A stretch of 64,000 nucleotides of DNA from Vanilla planifolia (GCA_023846275.1 CM043869.1:16587501-16651500); one strand, 5' to 3'; shown: positions 1 to 14,474, counted from the first letter of the stretch. A program made the numbers and translations. The notes: a model not told the origin generated them from the letters alone.

Positions 1-895
1 AGACAACTTAAATTGATAAATCCATGTCTCTAACAAAAATAAATAAATAAATTGGTTTCTTCCAAATATGATAGCAAGTCAAATGTACATTGAAATCCTA
101 ATGAAAGATGCTTGCTATATGCATCAATGCATGGTATAGCCGACTAACAAAGAAAAAATCTGCAGTCTCACATAAAGAACTAACAAGAAATAAACCTATG
201 TTCACAATTGGGGGTTTGCTGGTCTCCTCACATTCAAACCAGATTTTCAGAAGTTTCATCTCACAGTAAAAAAGCAAAGATGTAAATTGGTTAGCAATTC
301 AATTCTGTATCCAAGACCAAACGTATAATCAAGGAAGGTCCTTGAATTGCAAGGGCTCTAATTGCATTTGAAAGAGAATAACTAAATTTATAAGCTTTCG
401 TGCCCAGGCAATTTACTATCTAAATTTTTTTCACAATAGATTTAGAAAGCATAGTTCCAAGAAAAACTGGCACATAAGTAAAATGCTCTAGTTTCTAATT
501 GATTTGTATTTTTTTCTCTTAGAATAGGGGCCTACTTAAACCCAGGTTGGATCTGGCCAAAAAATGATTTCTATCTTTTGTTGTTAGTGACTACTATGGA
601 TCAGCAATGTCATAGCTACATAGAACTGCTACAATGAAAGCAAATAAATAAGATGGCGAATACTGCAAGAATAGAGGCAGAGAACCTCTCCGTGCATCAA
701 AAGTATTTTTCCGTAGTGCTTGCTTTCCTATATTTCTCGCTAAGGACAAATAAATGATGCCCAGCTCAATCACATAGATCCCCATAGTAAGCATATGTCA
801 TTGAAATATTTGAGAAAATTCATTGAACTAGATGTGAAACGGTCATTAGCTGATACAGTTTCCAACAAAAGAAAATTCAAGAGGGGAATGCTTAC
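1..895 (-). other. Intron 3 (partial) of the PRAF-type gene
   Basis: The donor GTAAGC follows the third exon at position 895 on the minus strand, and no further PH-domain exon is seen down to the left edge. The sequence is AT-rich and its short open frames show no family resemblance, apart from one that overlaps exon 3. Confidence 0.7.
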
Positions 896-3800
896 AGTAC
901 GCTGCCCAGGAATAATTTTTGAAACAGTACTTAAAACAAGCTTTTTCTCCTGTTTCCCAGCATACCAGATCAGTATAGTCCCATCCTGGAAAGATAGAAC
1001 AAGCAAAAAATTAGCAACCACTTGAGAAGTGGGACATTGGTTGAAAATGAGTAAAACAAGGGCATAAAGAGCAAACAATAAACATCTTGCCTAAAATTAT
1101 GGAAGGAAAAATTGTATCACATAAAAAAAATCTATAACCAGGTTCTTTCATGGAACAAAGTGAGGATCGTATGAAGCAAAAATCAGCAAAGCTACTTTTG
1201 AGGTTTTCCAAAACAATAAATATGATACACAGTAGTTATGGGACAAATGTTAGAGCTCAGAAAAGGAAATTAGATTCCATTGACAACAAAAGGAAGACAA
1301 AAACAGTAAAGAAAGGAAAAAAAACAAAATTTGTAGTGTTTGGAAGGAAGAAGGATAGGCAAAGATTGGTCCACAATTCATTGAAAAATTCGTATGCAAA
1401 AAAATGAAATTTTATCAAGACATTTGTGATCAAAGCTAATTATGTGAGACTAATATAATAAATATATGTTACTTCTTATGTCACAACTTGATGATAGACC
1501 TTAACAGAAAATGATTTCATTAAATTTAATGGGCATTTAGTAAGGACAACCAATAGTAGAAGTAATTTTTTCTCATAATGAAAATGATCATGTTTAAGAT
1601 TTATACTCCAAATTTAAAAGCTAAGAAAATGGCATGTTCCACACAATAGGTAAATCCTAATTCCTCAAGTATTTCTCAGAAAATTAGAATAATAATCTTT
1701 TTTTTTTATTTTGATGCAGTAGAATAATAAACTTTATTGAAATTACCAATACAATGACCACAAAGAACAAATCTATTAGGTGTACTGCAAGAAAAATAAT
1801 TTAAATCTGCCTCGCCAGCTAAACTTGCAAGAGAATTCAATCAGTCAATTGGGCATCTCACCAATGAACAGCTCTGTAAGAGATTTTAAGATAATTTTTT
1901 GGGATTAATCTGTTGGGCTAGGATCATGCAACCAATATTGAGCAAAAAAGTCATGTCTTCCTTCAATAGGTTAAACCCATTCGTCCAGATCACTCCTATT
2001 GCCATAATACTGATCATTTAAACGCCCATTGTGGCGGCAGGAAATCATATTGTCAAACTAATTTCCTGGTCTCCAGAAATTAAATTGTCAAGATTGACTT
2101 ATAATTATAGTTCCTTCAGATCTAGAAAACTCTGATTTTTCTAAGTAATGCCATTTTCAACACAAACTTCTCATATTCCTGGAATACCTGATAACTCGGC
2201 CAAGAAGAAAGCAATTCAAACCAATTTTAAATAAAAAAATAACACAAAAAATTTTGATAGCTTACCCAGAACCATCCATTTTGTGCCACTGGAACCTCAA
2301 ACAACGCTTCTTTTAAAGCATAGCAAATGCACAGTACTGTTATATACCACTATTATTTCTGTTAAGGTTTTAAAATATACACAACACAATGCTTGAACTT
2401 CTCATTAACTAGATAAGCATGATGGCATCATAAATAAATTTTGTTCAGTTTGTAAAAGATACAGTAAAAGTAAACATGAATATAAGGAAAATGACTTACA
2501 GAAGAAAGTCTGAAAGGGCAGAATTTTGGTTTCCCTCTTCGTCCATATTTAAGCAAACATGACCCTTTCTTAAGTGCAGTAATTGCCTGAGAATTAATAA
2601 AGTTTATGAGCTTTCCAGTTTGATTTTAGAAGCCATCAAAATTTACAGTTAAAAATGTCTAAGCAATCACTAAATTCACTTGGATAAACATTAAAGATGA
2701 TTTAGTTAGATCCCAAACTAGTGATTGAGTATCCAAAATATATCTTCTAGTTTCACAAAATAAGCCCTTTCTTCCTAAACAATTGCTCCATATTTATTTC
2801 TTTATGAATAAGCAAGCCCAAAAAAACAAAAGTGATATAAGATAATGATGCTAAACCATAACCCCAAATGCACCAAATCTTTAATAAAAGTTCCACGTTA
2901 AATTATTCATGAATGATTATATCAAGTTTGCAACATTCACAAAACAAGTGTTACGACACATGTAATCATAACCATACCATCCAAATGATGAATAAAACTT
3001 GAAAATTATTTATTGGAGGTGATAGGTGTACTGTCTCCAACATCAACTAGAGTGTGATGCAGTATGAACCTTAGTGATGACATAAGGTCTAGATTACAAA
3101 TCTAGGACAATAGTAAGGTAGTTACAACTAATAGATAAAAGAATGGTATAATAAATGAATATGTGTATAATATTATAGGCGTTGAAGTCGCAAAATTTAA
3201 CCTGACCACTTATAGTGATTTGATGGCATTTGGGCATCTATCATGGCATTTTTCCTCTTCATCAATCATGAGGCTTCCTCGTGCGCATGTGGCACTCGAA
3301 AGCAACCTCACTACTCAAATTAACACTACTTATCCCCTTTGTCAAGGAACATACAACAATCATGTGGCCTTCAAAAAGTTAACTTGATTTGTCACCAACT
3401 TAAAGGCATCCCATATCTTTTTTGGCACTATGCAATGCTCAAGGTTAGTTCAGAAATTTTTTTACCATTCATGGGTAATCAATTAACTATAGTGGATATA
3501 TAACTACCACATAGTAATCAAGAGATTACTCAAAGTGGTGGTAGGAATCTTTCTTTGTTATTTTCTTTCCTTCAAAATGTTTAGAAGGCTTTAGTCGGCC
3601 TTAATCTTTCTCCAGATGTTTCTCGTATAACTTGTCATTCTTGTTAATGTACATCATCCTTTTTTTCTGAAATACACAACTTATATAAAACATTCTTTTT
3701 TGACATTGCCTATGAGAATAACAAGGAGATTGAAGAAATGAGAACAAACTTCACCAACTGATCAATCCTTAAATTGCTTCCCTTGATCATAGTGATCAAG

Positions 3801-6800
3801 AGCTAAAAGCAGCTCCAACTCCACCTCCACCAATTCCATGGATCTATCTACATCAACAACAAATGGACTCATTCTTGAAAATCGTCATTGCTCTTCCTAA
3901 CATGATTGGAAAGCAACTTAGAGCCAAATTTTTCAAATCTATTTCTCCTAATCTTGCCCATAGAAATTCCATCTCATCCATCATCATCTTCTCATCTTGC
4001 AGCTTCTTCCCTTCTAACTACAATAATTCCACCTCCATTGCATTTATAATATAAAATTTTAACCAAAAGAATCCTCAGTTCTTCTTTTGCACTTTTCTAG
4101 TGTATTATGGGCATATAAAAATATTTCAAGTACAGTTACATGCAAACCCTTTTTGCATTCATGTATGAGGTTGAAGATGAGATACTCATCAAACTTGATC
4201 ATTTCAAGTTTATACTAAAATCAAATACAAATCATCCTGAAGATCAATTGCAAAGAATTAGAAAAAAGGTATCTAGACTTGAATTTGAAGGGCTAAGAGA
4301 AATACTAGCAATTCAATGCATAGAAAAAAGGTATATCAATAGATATTACAACAAGCATATATGGCAATGCTCTCCATTTCTTTGAGTCCACTACATGGCA
4401 CCCTATTATAAAGAACTATACATAATTCGAGATACAATGAAACCAAAAATGTATAAATTAAAAACACGTGAGGCTCATCCTATCATGTACATGGAGTTCT
4501 AATAACCTAAAGAGGTTAAATTCCTAACATTTGCATTAAAAATGTATTTATATTAGATCTTTAAAATTATTAATGCAATCTTTATCGAATGAAGTTTGTA
4601 GGGTTAACGAACCAAATTTTATCTCTAAAGAAACATATGTTAAATCCATAAGTAGTGCAAAGCTTATGCCTTGGCAAAGCCACGAAGAGAAACTCCTAAG
4701 AAAACCAAGAACTAATCAGTCAAGCTTTAACATTTCTCAATCTCACGCATTAGTGACAAAACTTCTTTCTTGCGAACTTCTATCTCTTATGATGTGTTTG
4801 ATGTAGCTTTTGAATGGATCTTTGCTTAATTCTTGGTAAACCCAACTAAGTTTTTCTCATTGGGACTTCAAGATGAATATGTATGTAAAATAATTCACTG
4901 GTAATTAGATTTGCAAAAAAAAAGTTTAAGATCTCTCAAAATCCTTGACAATCCTATTTCCCTTACAAAATTTTTCTCACATAATTTTTCTCACAAATGA
5001 CTCAAATTTAGACTTTCTCAAATAATAGAAAGAATTGGAGCAATTTCCAGCTTAATGGCTTCCATTATGATCAAGAAAGAAGATGCTCTTTGTTGAGTCC
5101 AAGGGAGGCATACCAAGAGGGGTGAATTGGTGATACACAAATTAAAGCAACCTCTTCCACAAATCAAAGAATATGTTAAATCTTTTAAAACTTGCTTTGA
5201 GGTATTACACCCCTTTTTCAAATCCTTATTAATGTAATAAGATAATCAAATAAAAACTTCTTAAGGATGTTGTAAGGCAAGTAAACAAGAATAAAGGAGC
5301 AAAGTTGACACAATATGTTTAGGAGGTTCAACTTATCCTTAACCCCACATCCATCCCTCATCAACCCACTTGAATACCACTAAATAAAAATTGCTTTACC
5401 AAAATCAGATGAAAAAACCCACCTACATACCAAGGTTTTTCACAGATTAATCACAACCCAAGCAACCGAGGATTTTTCGGCTCAACCACGACCAAAGCAA
5501 TTCAAAGACAAGTCCTAGGGCTAAAGCCACAAATACGCATGTACAAGAGAAAATTCCAAACAAAAGCTCAATACAAGTAAGCCAAATATTCTAATTTATG
5601 TACATAAAATTTACCAAAATATCAATCCTATAATACCAAAATCTGAGAGCTTGTGGTCCATGAGGAAGTGTAATGATTTGCTTGAAATCTTCCTGATACT
5701 CTTCATATGAACAATTATTGTATAGAAGGATTTTTCTATAGTTTAGGCTCACTTCACTAGATTACAGATATTATAAGTCTCTTTTTAAACTTGATATAAT
5801 CTAACTTCTCTTGATTCTTACTTTTCTTGCTTCTTTTCTATAAATATGATGTGTAACCCTTTTACCTTTTTTGTATCATTTGAATCTTTACAACCTCCAC
5901 TAAAAGACTCAACAATATTCCCAACAACTAATTTATATTTTATATCAAGTTTAGACTAGCCATTGCATACTTTTTATTCCATTTGTACAATCTGAAACAT
6001 GCATCAGATCATCCTATATTTCCTTTTTTAAAATACTAAGTATGATTACAACATCGTTTAGTTTTTATACCTTTCTAGAAATGAATTATTTGGACAATCT
6101 AAAAGAATAAATGCATACTATACAAAAGTCTCAATTTTCTTCATAACTGATAGGAACCAGTTTCATATGATCATGACGTTCATTAGTATGTTAATGTATC
6201 GTGCGAATCTATCATTTTGCCTTCTGCATGCTATGAGCAAATATCCTTAAACTATTGTACTATCTGATATTGTATAAAAGTTTTGAGATATCATGATTAT
6301 GCTAAGTGCAGTCCTATGTGTTTTGAACAGTTCATACTATTGGTGAATCATATCGTATAATTAGATATTATTTTATAATTTTAGAATTTTATAATTTAAA
6401 CTCTAACTAATATTTTCCTTAATGAAATCATACTATCTGATAAATATAATCTTGTCATATGAAATTCTCATAATATCTATTATAACCAAATTTTACCACT
6501 TTCTCTTAAGATTCCAAACCATTTGATAGCCTAACATGGCTCTTGAGGATATATCATACTGTCTGATTCTTAAATCACATTGACCGAATGTCCATAGCTT
6601 CAATGAAGCACAAATCGAACAATCTATTTCCCCTTAGCATTCTTGTATTATATACCTAGCCTACTATTTGAAACAAATTTATACTATAAAATTAATATTA
6701 TTTTTTTTAATCCATTAAGATGTATACTTTAATTTTCTCTCACATTCTTCACTTATCAAGTCCTTAAGTATTCTCATTATTATAAATGCTATATACAAAT

Positions 6801-9800
6801 AAGAACTAGAGCATTTTGATTTAGAACTCTTAAGCATAATGTGAGTGTATGAGATGAACTGCAAGCTCTTGAAGATGGTAAACTATGATACATTTGTTAC
6901 ATGTGATCTAGACTAAATATACAATTTACTCTAAGAGCCTTTGCTTCCTTCCCTCACCAAGCTATTGAATGTTCAAGATTGTTCAAGCTCCCATTATGAC
7001 TACAAGATCACTCCACCTACCTACATATTGCTCACCTTATAGCTCACAAGGTAGATAGGTTAAACCACAAGAGCAACAATTAAATAGTTTGTTATCATCA
7101 AAACATTGCTGATGCCATGAGGCCCATGGGGTTCAACACTGTTTCATCAAACTTCACCGTCCTTAGACAAGGAATCTTGACCTCAACTGCTATCTTTATA
7201 GCTATCTTTATAGCTATCTTCATTCAAGTAGTACAAAATGCATTAAAGATGAGAAACAAAAGTCAACAAAGATTGAAATCCAATTAATAAATATCTCTTC
7301 TCAATAGGTAACAAAGAAGATTAATGAGATTTTTTTCTTAAATGTGTATTTATATTTCTTGTATGTGATATTTAGATTTGTGGCTCCAATGACCCATACA
7401 AACGATGCATCAAACGAGCCAAAAGCTAGACCTAATAAAAAAAATGACAAATGTCGTCCTAACCATCCAAGTAATAAACAATAGTTGGACATTTATGAAT
7501 TGCAAGTCTTAGGCATGTTGCCTACACCATGATCAAGCACAATACAAATTTAGTCCCAACTACGATGCATGTTGTAGCATAAGTCCTAAGTTATGGACTA
7601 AGGGCCATATCAAGAAAATTACAACTCAATATCATAAGGGTAGTATCATCAGTCCATATGGTTGCATTATTGTGAACACATAAGTATCAATTAAGTATTG
7701 CATCACCTTATCTTATAAGTATTTTAATAAGATAAAACTTGAAAAGATGACCAACATATGGTCTCAAGGGACTACAAGGAGAGATGCATGCAAAATGCTA
7801 ACAAGCATAAGAAATCCCTATCAATTCAATTAATCATAATTTTTAGTGTAATTCTATAAAATAAAAAGTTTCCTACATAAAGGGGTCCAAGATCTTGGGA
7901 GAATATTGCATTGTACAAGGAAAAAAGTGAGAGCTAAAAAGAGGATTTTTTCATCATTTTCTAGTAAGATCTCTCTAGAATAATGAAAGTTAGGACACAC
8001 ACTGCTAACATATTATTTATCTTATTGAAATGGCTTTTCATGATAAAACTTAACCTTCTTATTTTTCTCCTTTTTTATTCATTTTAATGTGTTGGTAATT
8101 TTTGGAAGGGGATCTCATTTTTACTTTTTTGCATAAACATTGAAAATATCATATTTTTGTCAATTTTAAAAAATGTTACTTTTCATTCATAATTCCATTT
8201 TTGTCTAATAATTCTAAACTAGCAATCAAACTATGATTAAATAGAAAAATCGTATTTAGATCCAATGATTATGTAATTTGACCAGTTCTTGCACCTAAGT
8301 AACTAAACATAGTTAATATAGATATCCTTGAATCAAGACAACTCAAAATTAAATCTAACCCCTACTTCATCTCTTTATCCTATAAAAGGTGTAATCCAAG
8401 AATTCAAGCACCAAGTTAACTTAAATAATAAGTCATGGCTTCCCCAAGTTGCAACATAAGGAACCTTTCAAAATACTTAACACCATTGATCATTAGCTAT
8501 AGTGGTAATTTCTCTCTCTCTCTCTCACTCACTCCACGTCACCACCAAGCCCTTATTAGTATCCATGTGTTTGCAAGAGTGGTTAACGAATGAAAATCAA
8601 ATTTTTGTGTGTACATTATAAAATATAATCAAGAATAATAAAAAAATTATATGCTTTCCACATAGCCAACAAATATCTATGTTCAACCTATCAAATAACA
8701 ACATTTAAATTTCACCATGAATAGTGATGGAGATTGATCCATAGAGACCTATTATAAATAACTTATCACCAATGCTCCTAAATTTAGTCAAACTACAAAG
8801 GAATGCATAAAAGCCAATCAAGCATGAACACATAACACTATCAAAGAAGGTTGATGGAAGATCTAGATAGACATAGTTTAAAGGATGGGTCAACGTTTTA
8901 AAACAAAAAACATGTATTTATACCATCCACATGTTATTTAATAGGGGAAACATATTTGTTAATTTATTTATTTCAAGAAATATCCATAAAACATTCTTAC
9001 AATAATCATATGAATTAAAGACATTGCACTAACAAATCCTTTAAATTGTTAAATGGAAATGCAAACACATGTAAAAAGCATAAGTTTTAAAGTTTTATGT
9101 ATCAAAAGTAATACATAAAAAGGGTCATACAACAAAGTCAAAGACAAACATATCAAAAGTGAAACACATAAGTTATGTGATGACTTGAGAGAAATAGAAT
9201 TTCTCTTATATATTTCCCAAGATATAATACATAAATATTAATCTTAAATTAGTAAAAGAATATGCTTAATTAGGTAAAACTTGTTCGAAATAAAAAAAGG
9301 TCCAAAATTCCGTGTCTTGTCTTATTACCAGGAAACAAGACTTCTGAAAGATCAAAGGCTAAATGATAGTCGTATATAGCTGTGTTTGTAGCCATGGATA
9401 GTTGCAATAGACTACAAAGTATATGACTAAGATAAGCGAACATAACCAGGCTCCATGCATGCAAAAGACTAATTGTCATCTCACTTATTCGGTCATGTTG
9501 TATTAGATCATGTTAAATATACTTTTTGTTCTTATTAAGCCAGTTTTTCTTATTTAAAAAGACACCTAGAACTTATAAAGAGATCTTTAGATCTTGAACT
9601 CTAGGGTCTTAAATCATTTACATGTAAATGCAAAAGACTAATTCATTAGCTATTAACTTCTCTTCTTCTTAAATTGTGCTTGAACTCGGCACCAAAAGAT
9701 AGTGGACCCTTCTCTGGCACACCGCCATTGTTTCTCCCCATTCAATTTGTTCCAAAATAAAATCTCTGTAGCAAATTTTTTTTCATTTTCTGATATTTGT

Positions 9801-10428
9801 TTAGATCATCTATGGTTTTCATTGTTAGTGATAGGCTTTGATCTATGCTTAGGCCATTTTTTGAGTCAATATAATGTAAAAAATTAGGCCAACACATAAG
9901 CAGAATACACAAAAGTTAATCACAAAAAAATTAACTTCTTAATTTCGATCATATGATTTAACAAGTATCAAATAAAAAAGAAAAGTTTCGATGCAAAGCT
10001 GAAGCAAGCTTTGTTGACTTTGTGATACAGAAAGTCAAGTTTTTGAAAGTTTCTGCTTCCTTGAAATATTTGTAGTCCAGGAGTTATTTGGTTAGTACTA
10101 AGTTTAACCTACAAGTGTGTAAGCAAAAAGGATAAGATGCTTATAATGAGTTGATTTGCCACAGCTCATCTTAGTAGGTAACAGAATAGTGTAATCAAGT
10201 CCCTTGCTTCAAATTTGAATTCTAGCTAGGAACCCACTATTTTTTCCATTGAAAGCATGACGTTCACAATAAAGCAGTAAGAAAATGAACATATCATGAG
10301 TAGCATATTAAATAATGAAAAAGGACTTCAACCCATTCGTAGAGTTGATAAAGCTTATTGACAGAATTTGAAATCCGTACCTGCTCTACATCCCTCTCAA
10401 AGGGACTGTTTCTCGGAGCATCCGCCAT
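896..10428 (-). CDS. PRAF-type PH-RCC1-FYVE protein, N-terminal part (partial, 3 exons)
   Basis: Three minus-strand exons join in frame: 10428-10381 (16 codons, MADAPRNSPFERDVEQ), 2586-2500 (29 codons, beginning AITALKKGSCLLKYGRRG) and 985-896 (30 codons, beginning DGTILIWYAGKQEKK and ending SKIIPGQRT). Each junction has a GT donor and an AG acceptor, and all are phase 0. The joined 75 residues match the start of the plant PH / RCC1-repeat / FYVE / BRX family: the ITALKKG, LLKYGRRGKPKF and IIPGQRT blocks form the first strands of the PH domain. Family members are about 1,000-1,100 aa. They are thought to bind phosphoinositides through PH and FYVE and may act as small-GTPase exchange factors on membranes. 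The next PH block should begin just after IIPGQRT. It is not found in positions 1-895, so the remainder lies beyond the left edge. The start codon is the first ATG before the conserved ERD-EQ-AITALKKG run. Exon calls are firm. The paralogue cannot be named from 75 residues. Confidence 0.88.
986..2499 (-). other. Intron 2 of the PRAF-type gene
   Basis: It is bounded by donor GTAAGT (minus strand, from 2499) and an acceptor ending TTTCCAG before position 985. It is 1,514 bp and AT-rich, with no recognisable repeat or gene. A lysine-rich open frame on the plus strand at 1150-1407 is antisense to the intron and has no recognisable domain. Confidence 0.8.
2587..10380 (-). other. 7.8-kb intron 1 of the PRAF-type gene
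   Basis: It separates the 16-codon first coding exon from the PH-domain exon, with donor GTACGG at 10380 and an acceptor ending TTCTCAG at 2587. At 7,794 bp it is long for a plant intron. The interior is AT-rich. A stretch around 5,090-5,600 has the look of a decayed LTR, and 5,940-6,600 is rich in TCATAC/GTATGA words also seen in LTR relics further right. There is a short CT run near 8511-8526. I see no other gene in it. Confidence 0.8.
5090..5600. mobile_element. Possible LTR-retrotransposon fragment in PRAF intron 1
   Basis: The stretch begins near a phrase AGAGGGGTGAATTGGTG. It later has a GTTTAGGAGGTTCAACTTA region and cytosine-rich text with CCAAGCAACCGAGG. This vocabulary resembles LTR ends of plant Copia (SIRE-like) elements. 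I see no coding remnant, target duplication or second LTR, so this rests on text resemblance alone. Confidence 0.3.
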
Positions 10429-11260
10429 AGATGATCCAAAATCATGCAGCATCCAAGACAATGAAATAGAGAAGCGACACGGTAAAAATATGGAATATAA
10501 TGCCCCATAAAAGAAACTGCTGAGAGTTCTGGTTCAAAGAAAAGAAAAATGTATTCTTCATTTATGTCACCCTAGTCAACATAAAGGCCATTCGCATTCC
10601 CTATAAAGAAATCGGGAGTTGTCCTGCCAAACTATCGTATCAGAGGCCAAACATTTTCTCCTGATCAGAATGTAAACCTTTGAATCCAGAGGCAGAATTT
10701 CTATAATCACCTCAAAGAACAGCCAGTCAACGTACCTAGACGACAGTGACTCGAGTGCGCATTAATGACGACCTCACCAAGTTTTAGGAAGCGTAAAAAG
10801 TTCCCAGCGAATCAAAAATCAACACATATTTTTCAGCAGAGTCCCCAGAAACGTGCATTCACATAACTCCTCCAATCCTACAGAATCTCGCAAACCCTAT
10901 TTCTCCATGACCTAAACCGCAGAAGCCCTTGGTACGGATATGGAGATGTTAATAACGGCTTGGTGGAGGGAAATGGTATAGAATGCTGCAATGCAGCCCT
11001 CGCTTGCTTAAATCTTAGAGCGCTTCGCACGAGCTGAGGGAAGGAGTTGATGGATTTTTCGCATGTGGGGGAGAAAAGAACATGAAGCAGAGATCACCGA
11101 TGGAATTTTGACGTCAAAGAAAATCTAAATCGATCGAAAGGGAGGGAAATTTGGAAGAGAACGGGAAGAGAGCGGGTTCGACTACGAATTGAAGCGAGAG
11201 ACGACGGAGGATGGCAAACGTGCGATCCTCTTCCCCTTCCCTCTTAGCCACGTCAGTGGA
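10429..11260 (-). promoter_or_regulatory. 5' UTR and promoter-proximal region of the PRAF-type gene
   Basis: Directly upstream of the start codon at 10428 the base composition changes to a mixed, GC-richer text up to about 11,250. It is pyrimidine-rich on the minus strand near 11,150-11,240 (runs such as CTCTCGCTTC), as is common in plant leaders. Beyond 11,270 the sequence returns to very AT-rich intergenic DNA. A leader intron is possible but I could not place one, and no single TATA box can be chosen with confidence. Confidence 0.5.
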
Positions 11261-12789
11261 AACAACCATTAATTATTTAATTTTGAATTTAGGTTAGATA
11301 AAGACAAAACAGAATCATAATTGTGCCGCCTACAAACCTAAAAAAAATTAATTCTTTCTCGTCCACGGAATGAACCAACTATAATTACATAAACCTCAGT
11401 GGGATCTCATAACACGTTCCATTAAATCATGGTGCATGTAATTTCTTTTCCAGTTTAGCCAATCGTTTGATACTTTGTTCACCTCCTCATTTTAATTAAA
11501 AAGACGATGAAAAAACTAAATAATACGAAAAAAATACAAAACTAAAGACCCATATCGAGAGTATAAGCAAAATCCCATCAGAGGATGAGATATTTGTAAT
11601 AATCTCTCATTGGTCTTTTTAGATTTTGTTGTCACATCAATAATTTTTTTCTTAATTTTAACTTTTTCTTAAATTATGTAAAAAAAATAAGTCTTTAAAA
11701 TTATAAAACTCTTTTTATGAAAATCCATTTAAAATACTTACGAAAGTGAAATAAAAATATTTTATAAATAACCATGTTTAAAAAACCCAAATTTTCATTA
11801 AACACTTCTCTCATATGAAACTATTTTAAAATTAATAATAATAAAACTTTTAAGTCATAATTATTCTTAAAACTTAAAATATCAAACAAACAATAACATG
11901 ATTATAACTTTAGTATAAAACTTTTTTTCAAATGAATTAAACTGGTAGAATCTAATAAAAATATCTCCTAAATAATGTCATCACGTGACAAACATCACTA
12001 CTCTCTAGTAACCATGTGATATGTCTCATTTTTAACATGAAAATATTAGGGCAAAAATATGATGAGTTATCGATACTAACTCAATGGTAAAACGCAAGCA
12101 CATACATATAAAGAAAACAAATGTTGGGTAAACGTGTGCATAATCAATTGTAAGCTATATAATATAAAAAGTGCATATAAATGAATTATAAAAGTAAAAT
12201 AAATTTTATATTTTTTGAACACATTATTCTTTATAATATTTATAAATTTGTGTATCTTTATTAACCTTTTATCTTTTTATTGATTATTTTAGAAAAATAT
12301 CATTTCACAAATGATTATGCACATTTAAAAGCGTATTATTCAAACTTAAACACCTTGGATGAATAGTTTCTTTAGTTTATCTTTACAAATTTTATTTCAA
12401 AATAATAATTATCATTTTGGGCAGTTATTTGTCTTTTCCTCTCTTTTCATCCAATCTTTCCTCTTTTTTTATTTTTTTTAATTTTATAATTTTATATTTT
12501 CTTTTTCCTTTGAGGCTACTATCATAAGTGATAATTATACTTTTTCACATTTTTGTGAACATTATTACACAAATATGCAAATAGATATTAAAATTAAAAG
12601 TAATGTCATATTTCATGCTTAAGCAACAAGTGAAAATCACATGTTGTAAAAACATTATTTTTAATAAAGAATCAAGTATTCTTAATAATTTCATTTTAGA
12701 TCTTATCTTTAAGATTTTATACTTCTAATAAGTATCATGCATCAAATATCAACTTATAAACATGAATTGTCTATACATATATCTTCAAT
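11261..12789. other. AT-rich intergenic stretch, nothing recognised
   Basis: It shows long A/T runs and no open frame with recognisable content. It lies upstream of the PRAF-type gene. Some of it may be the outer part of the minus-strand LTR relic that follows, but I cannot draw a border. Confidence 0.5.
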
Positions 12790-13690
12790 ATTTTATCATT
12801 TTCACTAGTATTGAGGACTTCTATCCTATAATATATCAGCCATCAAAGAATATACATATAAGTACAAGATTGCAAATCTCTTAATTCCTATATGGTGGTC
12901 TCACCAAAGTTTAAATTTTTTTAAAATCTCTCAGTTGTTATTATACCCTTGGCTAAACATCCTTGGTTTTACCCTTATTGTGAGCTTAACTCTTCTTAGT
13001 TTCTCTCCAAACTCTTGGAGAATTTTCTTTTCTCCTTTGTCCTTCTCCCCTACACACTTGATTAAAGCTTAATAGTTTAGATTTTTCCTTAGAAAATTTT
13101 TCCCAAGATTGGCTTCAATCCTTTTCTATACATAGCTAACATGTATTGCTTTTCTTGAAATTTCATCCAATGGCCATGTTTGTCCGATTCCATGCCTCCT
13201 CACCTTGTCTCACTTAATTTTGGTAATTTTCCATTAGTTCTATTCTCTCTATGATGATTTATTCTCTCATTTTATCGTTGTGATTTTAAAATCTTTTTAT
13301 TATAGGCATTATACTTATACGATTCTTACACTTCGTATCATACTATGATGATATCTATCTTCATCATTATTAAATATACTTATCATACTTATGCAATAAT
13401 TTAATCATTCTTGTATGCTTTTGATTTATATTCTTATTAATTCATAGCCGTAATCTTTATTGCACTTATATGTCACTCTTGATAATACTGTATAATCTAA
13501 ATCTTCTTTTCTTTAATATATTAGACTCGTCTGACCCCTTTTATTGATACATCATAAAACACTTAATCATGCTTGTACAATATTCCAAATCATATTTTAT
13601 GATATTCTTTAAGTTATTCACTCAACTACTCATTGTATCTTTACTATGCAATCCACCTTATCATATTATATGATATATTCAAAAACTTCA
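12790..13690 (-). mobile_element. Minus-strand LTR relic related to the blocks at 24.6-31.85 kb
   Basis: Read on the minus strand, the segment near 12,868-12,920 (TTTAAACTTTGGTGAGACCA, then GGAATTAAGAGATTTGC) corresponds to text at 27,946-27,980 (TTTAAACCTTGGTGAGATTA, then GAATTTAAGAGGTAAAT). The GTATGA-rich part that follows resembles the early part of the plus-strand copies at 24.6 and 26.8 kb. This indicates a third, inverted copy of the same LTR family. Borders are approximate and no coding remnant adjoins it. Confidence 0.45.
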
Positions 13691-14474
13691 AAATAGCCTT
13701 AAGAAAAATTCCAAAAGATTTTATAAATTTTTTCAAATATAATTAACTCAAATAAATTTTATTTCCATAAATTGAAGATGTTACAATATTATCTTGAAAC
13801 TAATTAAGCTTTGTCATTTACATAGAAGTCTTTCTCATATGATTACACATCCAAAACTACTCCATCTTTAACGTGCTTAATCATTTAGTTCTCATGAGAT
13901 CTCATACAAGTTTGTCTCCAAAAAGCATCTTACTAATTGAAGCTTATGACTTTACTCATAAAACTTAAGATTTGAGCTTTATCTTTCACAAAGGGTCATT
14001 CTTAAATGATCACTCATCCCAAAATTATTCTATCCTTATCATATTTAACTAGAGTTTTCTTGAAATCCCATGTATGTTTTTCCACAAAATATGTCCCACC
14101 AATTCAAGGCCTATAACTTTATATATAAAAGATTTATTCATTCTTATAACTCTTCATCTAAAAGCCTATAAGAGCCATGTATTTTTCAATAATTCTTCTC
14201 TCTGGGATATCACTTATTGATCACTTATGACCCATTTTAGTGACATGTGTTATAGGACATTCTTCTTCTCAAAATAAAACTCTCTTAGGAGACATTATGG
14301 GCAAAAAAGTTAGTAATAATGTTAGCCAATTCAAATATGTAAAAGACTGAGACATGATCAAATGTCATAAAAAAGTCAAGTGACATAATCAATTCATGAC
14401 ATTATAATCACATAAAACACACAATCTCAATGACAATTGAAGCTATCTAAAAAAACATCATCAAACAATAAAGA
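13691..14474. other. AT-rich stretch, nothing recognised
   Basis: There is no gene, clear tandem repeat or element border. Repeated short phrases such as CATATGATTACACATCC and AAATGATCACTCATCCC at about 180-bp spacing (13,836 and 14,006) suggest a degenerate internal duplication. Confidence 0.35.

Noticed and set aside
1150..1407. Lys-rich 85-codon plus-strand frame
   Set aside because: It lies within intron 2 of the PRAF-type gene on the opposite strand. A-rich composition alone explains the Lys content.
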